Origin: an uncultured Propionibacteriaceae bacterium
GTDB lineage: Bacteria; Actinomycetota; Actinomycetes; Propionibacteriales; Propionibacteriaceae
Assembly: GCA_937988865.1 (NCBI GenBank)
Contig: CALKHV010000077.1
Span: 1 to 14,602 of the forward strand
DNA length: 14,602 nt
Direction of reading: 5' to 3'
Positions 6,670-13,397 of this stretch are shown in pieces. The position numbers were made by a program, and so were the translations under genes. The stretch's first letter is position 1; each line of letters begins with the position of its first letter. The notes under the pieces are model-generated. The model saw only the letters and a list, made by a program, of their open reading frames with translations. It made no database searches and was not told the DNA's origin.

Positions 6670-7355
6670 CAGATCTCGTCGCCGCGGTTGATGCGGGGAG
6701 TGGGGCGACGCCAGCGGCGGATGGTGATCATGCGATTGACGAGGTACAGCAGGAGGCCCTTGGTCGACTCGTTGGGCAGGCGGGTCTTCAGGACCTTCCG
6801 GAAGCCGCGCCAGACCCACCAGATGTTGATCATCCACGCGAAGAAGACGAGGACCATCAGGATGCTGCTCAACTGCTGCCAGAAGAGGGTCTTCGGGGCT
6901 CCCAGGCTCATCGCCATGATGACGAGCATGGTGGGGATCACGAATTCGGTGAGCGTCCACCGGGTGTCGACGTAGTCACGACCGAGCACGCGTCCCGGGG
7001 AGTTCTCGACCGAGTCGTAGCGGGCCACCTGGGCCTTCTGGCGCACCTGGCGTTCGCGGGCCTTCTGCTCCTTGGGTGTGAGCGTGGGATTGAGGCGTTC
7101 GCGCCTCTCGGCCAGGGCCTGCTCGCGCGTCCGGGTCGGGCGTCCCTTGGTGGGGGTGCCGGTCGCAGTGGGGGTGCTGGTCGCGGAGGCGGTCGGTTCG
7201 ACATCGACGGCAGCCACCTCGGGGGCCTTCGACTTCGCCTCTGACGTGGACCTGCCCGCCGGCTCGGGGGCCGGGGTGTGCTTCGTCGAGGACGCGGGTT
7301 TCGCGTCCGGCTTCGACTCGGTCTGTCCCTGCTGGTAGGGGCGGAAGAGGGCCAC
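6669..7355 (-). CDS. DUF3043 family membrane protein
   Basis: A 228-residue protein matching the actinobacterial DUF3043 family. Residues 1-70 are Ser/Thr/Pro/Ala-rich and probably disordered. KGRPTRTREQA (70-80) and a highly basic stretch to about 112 follow, then GRDYVDTRWTLTEF, two membrane helices (about 137-153 and 160-182), and a basic C-terminal segment ending TPRINRGDE. The function of the family is not known to me. GTG at 7355 follows AAGG at 7-nt spacing. The gene diverges from pspA over 208 bp and is translationally coupled to the small gene after it. The combination of a disordered charged tail and two helices fits a membrane-anchored cytoplasmic protein. Confidence 0.9.
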   Translation of the reverse strand: MALFRPYQQGQTESKPDAKPASSTKHTPAPEPAGRSTSEAKSKAPEVAAVDVEPTASATSTPTATGTPTKGRPTRTREQALAERRERLNPTLTPKEQKARERQVRQKAQVARYDSVENSPGRVLGRDYVDTRWTLTEFVIPTMLVIMAMSLGAPKTLFWQQLSSILMVLVFFAWMINIWWVWRGFRKVLKTRLPNESTKGLLLYLVNRMITIRRWRRPTPRINRGDEI

Positions 7356-7384
7356 GTCACATCCTTGTCGTTGTGTGTGTGCAC

Positions 7385-7390
7385 ATCCTA
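7385..7390 (-). promoter_or_regulatory. Probable -10 element for the DUF3043 operon
   Basis: On the minus strand TAGGAT lies about 30 nt before the GTG start at 7355, leaving a short leader that contains the AAGG ribosome binding site. No clear -35 was seen at 17-18 bp. Confidence 0.45.
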
Positions 7391-7447
7391 GTTCAGGCCG
7401 GGAGTGCGGCTGCGGTCAGAGTTGACCCCGATTCAGCCCTCAGCCTG

Positions 7448-7476
7448 TTCACGAACTGGGCAGGGGGTCCTAGTCT
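7448..7476 (+). promoter_or_regulatory. Probable housekeeping promoter of pspA
   Basis: TTCACG (7448-7453), a 17-bp spacer and TAGTCT (7471-7476). Transcription would begin near 7483, giving a leader of about 80 nt before the pspA ATG. No other gene lies between. Confidence 0.5.
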
Positions 7477-7563
7477 GGAAGGGCACGGGGTGGGTTGGTG
7501 CCCACCCCCTCGAGCCGAGTCACCCTCGGCGTGCTGAATCTCCCGGAAGGACCCGACCCACCC

Positions 7564-8373
7564 ATGCCCGGCATCTTCGAGCGCATCTCCCTGATCTTCC
7601 GGGCCAAGGCCGACAAGGCCCTGGACCGTGTGGAAGACCCGCGCCAGACCCTTGACTACTCCTACCAACGTCAGCTCGACCTGCTGCAGAAGGTGCGTCG
7701 CGGCGTCGCCGACGTCGCGACCAGCCGCAAGCGCGTCGAACTCCAGGCGAATCAGCTGAGCGGCGAGATGGACAAGCTCACCCTCTCTGCCCAGCGCGCG
7801 CTCGAAGCCGGACGCGAAGACCTCGCCCGCGAGGCCCTGACCCGCAAGTCGGGTCTGCAGCAGCAGATGGTCGACCTCCAGGCGCAGCACGCGCAGTTGC
7901 AGGGTGAGGAAGAAAAGCTCGTCCGCGCCAGCACCCGACTGCAGGCCAAGGTGGACGCCTTCCGCACCCGCAAGGAGACCATCAAGGCCACCTACTCCGC
8001 GGCCGAGGCCCAGACCCGCATCAACGAGGCCTTCACGGGCATCTCGGAAGAGATGGGCGACGTCGGCCTCGCCATCCAGCGCGCCGAGGACAAGACGCAG
8101 CAGATGCAGGCGCGTGCAGGGGCGATCGACGAACTCCTTGCGTCCGGGGTGCTCGATGACCCGACCGGCACCTACAAGGACGACATCACGCGCGAGCTGG
8201 ACGCCCTGGCGTCCACGTCGGCCGTCGAGAACGAGCTCGAGTCGCTGAAGTCGCAGCTCGGCATCGGCGCAGCGCCCGCTCCTGCGGCTGCCATCGAGGC
8301 GTCGCCCGAGGTGCCTGCCGCGGCTCCCGCGGCCATCGAGGTTCCTGCCGCTGCGGAGGAGGCCAAGGAATGA
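7564..8373 (+). CDS. pspA: PspA/IM30 family phage-shock protein A
   Basis: ESCRT-III-like, membrane-associated coiled-coil protein that stabilises damaged cytoplasmic membranes. It has 269 residues. The N-terminal amphipathic segment PGIFERISLIFRAKADKAL (2-20) is the family's membrane anchor; long Gln/Lys/Glu/Arg-rich heptad helices run to about residue 235. A tail of about 30 residues rich in Ala, Pro and Glu (from GAAPAPAAAIEAS to the end) extends beyond the usual length of about 220-230. ATG at 7564 gives the family-typical start; GGAAGGA is 12 nt upstream, slightly far. An in-frame GTG at 7495 would add 23 Pro-rich residues and is less likely. The stop overlaps the pspAA start (ATGA). No pspB, pspC or pspF-like gene is in the window. 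Confidence 0.93.
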   Translation: MPGIFERISLIFRAKADKALDRVEDPRQTLDYSYQRQLDLLQKVRRGVADVATSRKRVELQANQLSGEMDKLTLSAQRALEAGREDLAREALTRKSGLQQQMVDLQAQHAQLQGEEEKLVRASTRLQAKVDAFRTRKETIKATYSAAEAQTRINEAFTGISEEMGDVGLAIQRAEDKTQQMQARAGAIDELLASGVLDDPTGTYKDDITRELDALASTSAVENELESLKSQLGIGAAPAPAAAIEASPEVPAAAPAAIEVPAAAEEAKE

Positions 8374-8663
8374 TCCTCCGGATCCTCAACGAGGGCCAGT
8401 ACGTCGTCGAGGACGATGCCCTGCCCCGCCTGAACGAGCTGGACGCGGTCATCGAGGCCGCCGTCGCCGCCGGCGACCAGGAGGCCCTGACAGCCGCCCT
8501 GGCCGACATGTTCGACCACGTGCGCGCTGTGGGACAACTGGTTCCCGACGACATCCTCGCCGACTCGAACCTGATCCTCCCCGACGTCGACGCCACCGTC
8601 GACGAGGTGAAGGCCTGGCTCGACGAGGCGTCCACCGACGAGGGACTCATCCCGAACTCATGA
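8370..8663 (+). CDS. pspAA: PspA-associated protein PspAA
   Basis: A 97-residue acidic protein matching the PspA-associated (PspAA) domain, a small partner found beside pspA in actinobacteria and some other groups. It begins MILRILNEGQYVVEDDALPRL, followed by alternating helical segments rich in Asp/Glu (for example DAVIEAAVAAGDQEALTAAL) and ends DEGLIPNS. It has no membrane segment or signal. Its ATG overlaps the pspA TGA by four bases, so the two are co-translated and probably made in proportion. The glycerate-kinase-like gene starts 4 nt after its stop. The biochemical role is unclear; modulation of PspA assembly is a reasonable inference from the neighbourhood. Confidence 0.88.
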   Translation: MILRILNEGQYVVEDDALPRLNELDAVIEAAVAAGDQEALTAALADMFDHVRAVGQLVPDDILADSNLILPDVDATVDEVKAWLDEASTDEGLIPNS

Positions 8664-8667
8664 ACCG

Positions 8668-9654
8668 ATGAGAGTCGTCGTTGCGACGGCGGCCTTCGCG
8701 CACCTCACTCCCGGTGCGACTGGTGCAGCACTGGCCAGGGCCTGGGCGGGATTGGGCGCCGAGGTCGCCGTCGTGCCACTTGCTGACGCGGGAGCCGGCT
8801 TCGCCACGGCGTGGTCCGAACTCACGGGCGAGTCGTGTGTCGTGGTCGAGTCCGATCCGCCGTCCCCGGGCTTGAACCTCGGCGCAACCTCGGCGTCCGT
8901 GGGTGAAGCCCTCCTGACCGCTGACCCGACCGCGGCGCGGTTGGTCTGTGAGCTGCCCGCACTCGATGTGCACGACGGTGGGGCCGGGATGCTTGCCGCG
9001 CTGGGCTGCACTGCCGACGTGGACCTGACGGTCGGGGTGGCCGGGCTCGCCGGCATCACCCGCCTCGACCTTGCGCCCGCGCTCGGTCGGCTGGCCGGAC
9101 GCGAGCTCATCCTCGTCGTGCCGGCGTCCGAGGTGGAACGTCCGCTGTGCGGACTGCGCGGGATCACGTCGGTCCGTGGTCATGCCGTGGGCGCCGACGT
9201 GTCTGTCCTGTTGTCGACCGACCAGGCGCTGGTCGACCTGTGCGCCGCCCTCGGACGTCCGGACCTCGCGAACCTGACGGGCGCCGGTGCGTGCGGGGGC
9301 GTGGGTGCCGCCGTGCTGGCGCTCGGTGGACGCGTGGTCTCCGGCCCCACCCTGCTGGCTGGACGCGCGCTGCTCGCCAACACCATTGCGGACGCCGACC
9401 TCGTCGTGACCGGGGCCGACCAACTCGACTTCGCCACCATGGGGGGAGCCCCCGTGGCCGAGGTCGTGAGACTCGCGTCCGAGGCCCTGCGTCCGGTGAT
9501 CGCCGTGGCCAGGACGAACTACATCTCTGCCCGTGAGCTGCGCACGATCTCGATCGAGTCGGCCCACTCGTTGGCGCCCGCACCGGACGTGGTGCTCGAC
9601 GCCGCCGACATCACTGAGGCGGCGACAGCCGTGGCCCGCTCCTGGTCATGGTGA
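8668..9654 (+). CDS. Degenerate glycerate-kinase-like protein
   Basis: A 328-residue protein with the fold pattern of type I glycerate kinase (GlxK/GarK family, usually about 370-380 residues). Recognisable segments in order: PLADAGAG (37-44, family PLADGGEG), DVHDGGAGMLAALG (100-113, family ATNDGGAGML), VERPLCGLRG (157-166, family NPLxGxxGA), GAGACGGVGAAVLALGG (205-221), and ADADLVVTGADQLDFATMGG (241-260, family ADLVITGEGRxDxQTxxGK). Several diagnostic residues are changed: the N-terminal DSFKGS Lys is absent, Glu becomes Ala43 and Ala250, and the final GK is GG. Kinase activity is therefore doubtful. I recall a similar divergent protein beside the HesB gene in mycobacteria (Rv2205c). It starts 4 nt after pspAA without a clear ribosome binding site, so coupling is likely. 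Confidence 0.85.
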   Translation: MRVVVATAAFAHLTPGATGAALARAWAGLGAEVAVVPLADAGAGFATAWSELTGESCVVVESDPPSPGLNLGATSASVGEALLTADPTAARLVCELPALDVHDGGAGMLAALGCTADVDLTVGVAGLAGITRLDLAPALGRLAGRELILVVPASEVERPLCGLRGITSVRGHAVGADVSVLLSTDQALVDLCAALGRPDLANLTGAGACGGVGAAVLALGGRVVSGPTLLAGRALLANTIADADLVVTGADQLDFATMGGAPVAEVVRLASEALRPVIAVARTNYISARELRTISIESAHSLAPAPDVVLDAADITEAATAVARSWSW

Positions 9655-9672
9655 GACCGGTGACCGGGAAAG

Positions 9673-9701
9673 TTGAAAACACAGCCGGAATACCGCAGTC
9701 T
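9673..9701 (+). promoter_or_regulatory. Possible housekeeping promoter of erpA
   Basis: TTGAAA (9673-9678), a 17-bp spacer and CAGTCT (9696-9701) in the 122-bp gap before erpA. It resembles the pspA promoter (TAGTCT) and overlaps the ECF-type site listed next. Confidence 0.4.
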
Positions 9702-9712
9702 GGACGGACGTT
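9687..9712 (+). promoter_or_regulatory. ECF SigR/SigH-like promoter of erpA
   Basis: GGAAT (9687-9691), exactly 18 bp, then GTT (9710-9712). This equals the published consensus of the thiol-oxidative-stress sigma factors SigR (Streptomyces) and SigH (mycobacteria), GGAAT-N18-GTT. A start near 9718 would leave a leader of about 60 nt before erpA. Confidence 0.5.
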
Positions 9713-9776
9713 GCTCCGTTGAAGTCCACTGACGTCCATGTCTTGCATGCGGACGCGTACCAACCGAAGGGTCACC

Positions 9777-10127
9777 ATGACTGACACCATCCAGATCACC
9801 ACCGACGGCATCGCCCTCACCCAGGGTGCGGCCTCCAAGGTGAAGTCCCTGCTCGATTCCGAGGGTCGCGACGACCTGGCCCTCCGCGTCGCCGTGCAGC
9901 CCGGCGGATGCTCGGGCCTGCGCTACCAGCTCTTCTTCGATGAGCGCCAACTCGACGGTGACGTCGTCAAGTCATTCGGGGGCGTCAACGTCGTCACCGA
10001 CAAGATGAGCTTCCCCTATCTCATGGGTGCCACCATCGACTTCGTCGACACCATCGAGAAGCAGGGCTTCACGATCGACAACCCGAACGCCCAGGGTTCC
10101 TGCGCTTGTGGGGACAGCTTCCACTGA
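9777..10127 (+). CDS. erpA: Iron-sulfur cluster insertion protein (HesB/IscA/ErpA type)
   Basis: A-type carrier that receives Fe-S clusters from the assembly scaffold and delivers them to apo-proteins. It has 116 residues, normal for the family. The three cluster-ligand cysteines are present: Cys45 in QPGGCSGLRY, and Cys109 and Cys111 in GSCACGDSF. SFPYLMGATIDFV and the NPNAQGSCACG ending match the ErpA/HesB signature. ATG at 9777 is chosen over an in-frame ATG at 9738 because GAAGGG lies just upstream and the extra residues (CMRTRTNRR) are not family-like. It is monocistronic in appearance: promoter-bearing gap before it and a strong terminator after it. Dehydrogenases, the bc1 Rieske protein and other respiratory enzymes would be its natural clients. 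Confidence 0.95.
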   Translation: MTDTIQITTDGIALTQGAASKVKSLLDSEGRDDLALRVAVQPGGCSGLRYQLFFDERQLDGDVVKSFGGVNVVTDKMSFPYLMGATIDFVDTIEKQGFTIDNPNAQGSCACGDSFH

Positions 10128-10179
10128 TCCACCGGCGCGACGGCGGGCCACCCCCTCCGCGTGCGCGGAAGTATCTCAT

Positions 10180-10215
10180 CCCACCCCGGCAATGAATATG
10201 CCGGGGTGGGTTTTT
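10180..10215 (+). terminator. Intrinsic terminator of erpA
   Basis: A perfect 12-bp stem, CCCACCCCGGCA (10180-10191) with TGCCGGGGTGGG (10199-10210), a 7-nt loop, and five T residues at 10211-10215. It begins 52 bp after the erpA stop. A smaller hairpin (TCCGC/GCGGA, 10156-10169) precedes it. Confidence 0.92.
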
Positions 10216-10219
10216 GCGT

Positions 10220-10225
10220 TACGAT
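10220..10225 (+). promoter_or_regulatory. Probable -10 element of the cta operon
   Basis: TACGAT begins 5 bp after the T-tract of the erpA terminator. At 17-bp spacing the -35 position (10197-10202) would fall inside the terminator's loop and right arm and does not resemble the consensus, so an activator or an extended -10 may be needed. Confidence 0.45.
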
Positions 10226-10241
10226 TCGGCGAGGGACACCT

Positions 10242-10295
10242 GCCCCGCATTACGCGGGGCGGACGACTCGGGTGGGGTCGGAGTTGACCGCCCCG
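10242..10295 (+). promoter_or_regulatory. ctaC leader with two competing hairpins
   Basis: The 5' leader can pair GCCCCGC (10242-10248) with GCGGGGC (10254-10260) around a 5-nt loop, or pair CGGGGCGG (10255-10262) with CCGCCCCG (10288-10295). The two pairings share 10255-10260 and exclude each other. No known riboswitch class was recognised. The ctaC ribosome binding site (GAAAGGG, 10313-10319) lies just downstream. Confidence 0.4.
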
Positions 10296-10325
10296 GCATG
10301 GATTGACACTCCGAAAGGGCATGAC

Positions 10326-11189
10326 GTGGGTTTCAACCTCAAGGCACGCGGGCGGGTTGTCCGTGCAACGGCGCTCTCCGGCGCCGGCGCACTGCTGCTC
10401 GGTCTCAGCGGATGCAGCCAGGACCTGACCGACCAGTTCGCCCGCGTGGGGCTGCCGACCTCGGCGTCCGACCGCTCGCACTACATCGGCGACCTCTGGG
10501 TCGGCGCGTGGATCGCGTCCGGGGTCATCGGCCTCTTCGTGCTCGGACTGATCTTCTACGCGATGTTCTTCTTCCGTCGGCGCCCGGGCAACGAGGTGCC
10601 TCGCCAGACGAAGTACCACCTGCCCATGGAACTGCTCTACACGCTCGTCCCGCTGCTCATCATCGGCGTGCTCTTCTTCTACACGGTGCACGCCCAGAAC
10701 GGTGTCCTGGCGAAGGTCGAGTCCCCCTCGCACACCATCAACGTCGTGGGCCAGAAGTGGTCCTGGACGTTCAACTACATGGAGTCGGGCAATCCCGCCG
10801 TCGGTGCCGACGTCCACGAGATCGGCACCATCGAGAAGATCCCCGACCTGTACCTCCCCGTGGGTGAGTCGGTGAGGTTCAACCTCACCAGCGCAGACGT
10901 CATCCACTCGTTCTGGGTGCCCTCCTTCTACTTCAAGCTCGATGTCATCCCCAGTCACCCGAACTCCTTCGACATGACACCGACCATCGAGGGGACGTTC
11001 GACGGCAAGTGCGCCGAACTCTGCGGTACCTACCACTCGGCCATGATCTTCAAGGTGCACGTGGTGAGTCAGGACGCATACAACACCTACCTCAAGGGCC
11101 TGGCCGAGAAGGGTCAGATCGGTGAACGGAAGGCCCCCGTCGGCGCCAACAGCGCACTGCCCGCCCCGTCAGAGGAGCCCGAAAAGTGA
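10326..11189 (+). CDS. ctaC: Cytochrome c oxidase subunit II (lipoprotein)
   Basis: Subunit II of the aa3-type oxidase; its CuA centre takes electrons from the cytochrome c domain of the bc1 complex. It has 287 residues. The signal peptide has a lipobox, LSGC, with Cys30 as the lipid-modified residue. Two membrane helices lie at about 58-83 and 102-121 and are followed by the external cupredoxin domain. All six CuA positions are present: His194, Cys229, Glu231, Cys233, His237 and Met240 (CAELCGTYHSAM). GTG at 10326 is chosen because AAAGGG is 6 nt upstream and the signal peptide begins there; in-frame extension to 10161 would run through the terminator. No fused cytochrome c domain is seen. 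Its stop overlaps the ctaD start (GTGA). Confidence 0.97.
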   Translation: MGFNLKARGRVVRATALSGAGALLLGLSGCSQDLTDQFARVGLPTSASDRSHYIGDLWVGAWIASGVIGLFVLGLIFYAMFFFRRRPGNEVPRQTKYHLPMELLYTLVPLLIIGVLFFYTVHAQNGVLAKVESPSHTINVVGQKWSWTFNYMESGNPAVGADVHEIGTIEKIPDLYLPVGESVRFNLTSADVIHSFWVPSFYFKLDVIPSHPNSFDMTPTIEGTFDGKCAELCGTYHSAMIFKVHVVSQDAYNTYLKGLAEKGQIGERKAPVGANSALPAPSEEPEK

Positions 11190-12928
11190 CGACACTCGCT
11201 CGCACCGCCAATGACGTCCAACTGCGTCGTGAACACTCCCTGGGCAAGCTGGTCCTCGAGTACATGACGACGACCGATCACAAGAAGATCGGCATCCTGT
11301 ACTTCATCACCTCGGTGACCTTCTTCTGCGTGGGCGGACTCATGGCCCTCGGGATCCGTGCCGAACTTGCTGCGCCCGGCATGCAGTTCATGCACTACGA
11401 GACCTTCAACCAGCTGTTCACGATGCACGGCACGATCATGTTGCTGATGTTTGCGACGCCGTTGTTCGCGGGTTTCGCGAACGCCATCGTGCCTCTCCAG
11501 ATCGGCGCCCCGGACGTCGCGTTCCCCCGCCTCAACATGTTCAGCTACTGGCTGTACCTGTTCGGTTCGCTCATCGCCTGCTCGGGCTTCCTCACCCCAG
11601 ACGGTGCGGCGTCCTTCGGCTGGTTCGCCTACGCGCCCCTGTCGAACTCGATCAACTCCCCCGGCGTGGGCGGCGACCTGTGGATCATGGGCCTCTACCT
11701 GTTGGGCCTGTCGTCCGTTCTCGGTGCGGTGAACTTCATCACGACCATCATCGCGATGCGGACGCCCGGCATGACCATGTTCCGCATGCCCATCTTCACC
11801 TGGAACATCCTCGTCACCTCGATCATGGTGCTCACGGTGTTCCCGGTGCTGGCGGCTGGCCTGCTGGTGCTCGAGAGCGATCGACGACTCGGCAGCCACA
11901 TCTTCGACGCGGCCTCCGGCGGCCCCATCCTGTGGCAGCACCTCTTCTGGTTCTTCGGTCACCCCGAGGTCTACATCATCGCCCTGCCGTTCTTCGGCAT
12001 CATCACCGAAGTGCTCCCGGTCTTCAGCCGCAAGCCTGTCTTCGGCTACGTGGGCCTCGTGTTCGCGACCCTCTCGATCGGTGCCCTGTCGGTGTCGGTG
12101 TGGGCGCACCACATGTTCGTGACCGGCGCGGTGTCCCTGCCCTTCTTCAGCTTCATGACCTTCATGATCGCCGTCCCGACGGGTGTGAAGTTCTTCAACT
12201 GGATCGGCACCATGTGGGGCGGTTCGATCAGCTTCGACACGCCCATGGTCTGGGCCCTCGGCTTCCTGACCACGTTCCTGTTCGGTGGCCTCACCGGCGT
12301 CATGCTGGCGTCCCCGCCCATGGACTTCCAGGTCTCCGACACCTATTTCGTCGTCGCCCACTTCCACTACGTCCTGTTCGGCACCGTCGTGTTCGCGATG
12401 TTCGCGGGCTTCTACTACTGGTGGCCCAAGTTCTTCGGACGCATGCTCGACGAGACCTGGGGCAAGATCCACTTCTGGCTGCTCTTCATCGGCTTCCACA
12501 CCACCTTCCTGGTGCAGCACTGGCTGGGTGTCGAGGGCATGCAGCGACGCATCGCCGACTACGGCTCCTGGGAGGGCTTCACCGTCCTGAACCAGGTCTC
12601 GACCTTCGGTGCGTTCCTGCTCGGCGTGTCGTTCCTGCCGTTCTTCTGGAACGTCTGGATCTCGCGCAAGCACCCGCTCGTCGAGGTGGACGATCCGTGG
12701 GGTTGGGGACGCTCGATGGAGTGGGCGACCTCCTGCCCCCCGCCCCGCCACAACTTCACCAAGCTCGTCCGCGTCCGCTCGCCCTACCCGGCGTTCGACC
12801 ACAACCACCCCGAGCTCGCCGACGGGGACGCAGCCCCGGTGCTCGCCCAGCTCGGCCCTGATGACGAGACGCCGTCGATCGCCGCCGCCACCGGTCCGAG
12901 CCCGCTGAAGGGGGATGCCACCGCATGA
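11186..12928 (+). CDS. ctaD: Cytochrome c oxidase subunit I
   Basis: Catalytic subunit of the aa3 oxidase: reduces O2 to water at the heme a3-CuB centre and pumps protons. It has 580 residues with about 12 membrane helices. Ligands seen: His81 (heme a, TMHGTIM); His259 with Tyr263 of the His-Tyr cross-link in FFGHPEVYI; His308/His309 (CuB, VWAHHMF); His392 (heme a3) and His394 (heme a) in AHFHYVLFG. Glu261 (D channel) and Lys335 in PTGVKFFNW (K channel) place it in the type A1 oxidases. The C-terminal 40 residues are low-complexity and acidic. GTG at 11186 overlaps the ctaC stop, with GAGGAG 8 nt upstream inside ctaC. The stop overlaps the ctaF start (ATGA). ctaE and qcrCAB are not in this window. 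Confidence 0.98.
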   Translation: MTTLARTANDVQLRREHSLGKLVLEYMTTTDHKKIGILYFITSVTFFCVGGLMALGIRAELAAPGMQFMHYETFNQLFTMHGTIMLLMFATPLFAGFANAIVPLQIGAPDVAFPRLNMFSYWLYLFGSLIACSGFLTPDGAASFGWFAYAPLSNSINSPGVGGDLWIMGLYLLGLSSVLGAVNFITTIIAMRTPGMTMFRMPIFTWNILVTSIMVLTVFPVLAAGLLVLESDRRLGSHIFDAASGGPILWQHLFWFFGHPEVYIIALPFFGIITEVLPVFSRKPVFGYVGLVFATLSIGALSVSVWAHHMFVTGAVSLPFFSFMTFMIAVPTGVKFFNWIGTMWGGSISFDTPMVWALGFLTTFLFGGLTGVMLASPPMDFQVSDTYFVVAHFHYVLFGTVVFAMFAGFYYWWPKFFGRMLDETWGKIHFWLLFIGFHTTFLVQHWLGVEGMQRRIADYGSWEGFTVLNQVSTFGAFLLGVSFLPFFWNVWISRKHPLVEVDDPWGWGRSMEWATSCPPPRHNFTKLVRVRSPYPAFDHNHPELADGDAAPVLAQLGPDDETPSIAAATGPSPLKGDATA

Positions 12929-13320
12929 AGGCAGAACGCTGGATCTTCGTCTTCCTGACCGTCTACTTCCTGACCATCGCGCCCATCTACTGGTTCTCGG
13001 CCCATGAGATCGCCGGGACGATGGCACTGCTGCTGACGTTCGTCTTCACGGGCATGATTGCCGGCTACCTGTTCGTGGTGGGCAAGAAGATCGACGCCCG
13101 TCCCGAGGACGACAAGGACGGCGAGATCTATCAGGGCGCCGGCGACCTCGGCTTCTTCCCGCCGAAGAGCATCTGGCCCTTCTGGTGCGCGCTGACTCTC
13201 GCGGTGATCGCACTCGGCCCGGTGTTCGGCTGGTGGATCAGCCTGCTCGGCATCGGCATGGGGATCTGGGCGGTCTCGGGTTGGGTCTTCGAGTTCTACC
13301 GCGGCGACTACGCGCACTGA
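12925..13320 (+). CDS. ctaF: Cytochrome c oxidase subunit IV, actinobacterial type
   Basis: Small structural subunit of the actinobacterial oxidase within the bc1-aa3 supercomplex. It has 131 residues and four membrane helices (about 6-24, 30-53, 83-103, 105-124). The central cytoplasmic stretch DDKDGEIYQGAGDLGFFPPKS (63-83, in part) is typical of the family, as is the ending FEFYRGDYAH. It has no redox centre of its own. The ATG overlaps the ctaD stop by four bases, so all three cta genes are translated as a coupled unit. A GC-rich hairpin follows 8 bp after the stop. Confidence 0.95.
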   Translation: MKAERWIFVFLTVYFLTIAPIYWFSAHEIAGTMALLLTFVFTGMIAGYLFVVGKKIDARPEDDKDGEIYQGAGDLGFFPPKSIWPFWCALTLAVIALGPVFGWWISLLGIGMGIWAVSGWVFEFYRGDYAH

Positions 13321-13327
13321 ACCCTGC

Positions 13328-13345
13328 GGGGGGCTCGCGCCCCCC
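13328..13345 (+). terminator. GC-only hairpin after ctaF
   Basis: GGGGGGC (13328-13334), loop TCGC, GCCCCCC (13339-13345). No T-tract follows, a form often seen at actinobacterial gene ends. It lies between convergent ctaF and the permease gene and could serve either direction. Confidence 0.55.
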
Positions 13346-13397
13346 TGACCCCCTGGTGGACTCGCGCGCATCGCGGCTCCCTGGCGGCGGGTGGGAC

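Noticed and set aside
9519..9950. Minus-strand ORF across the erpA upstream gap
   Set aside because: It is antisense to the glycerate-kinase-like gene and erpA and crosses their promoter region; no family resemblance.
10161..10325. Upstream in-frame extension of ctaC
   Set aside because: It would translate through the erpA terminator and the cta promoter; the GTG at 10326 has a ribosome binding site and starts a lipoprotein signal peptide.
11114..13027. A 637-codon minus-strand ORF opposite ctaC-ctaD
   Set aside because: Its composition (Arg, His, Glu, Asp, Gly) is that of a GC-driven shadow; ctaD has all heme and copper ligands on the other strand.
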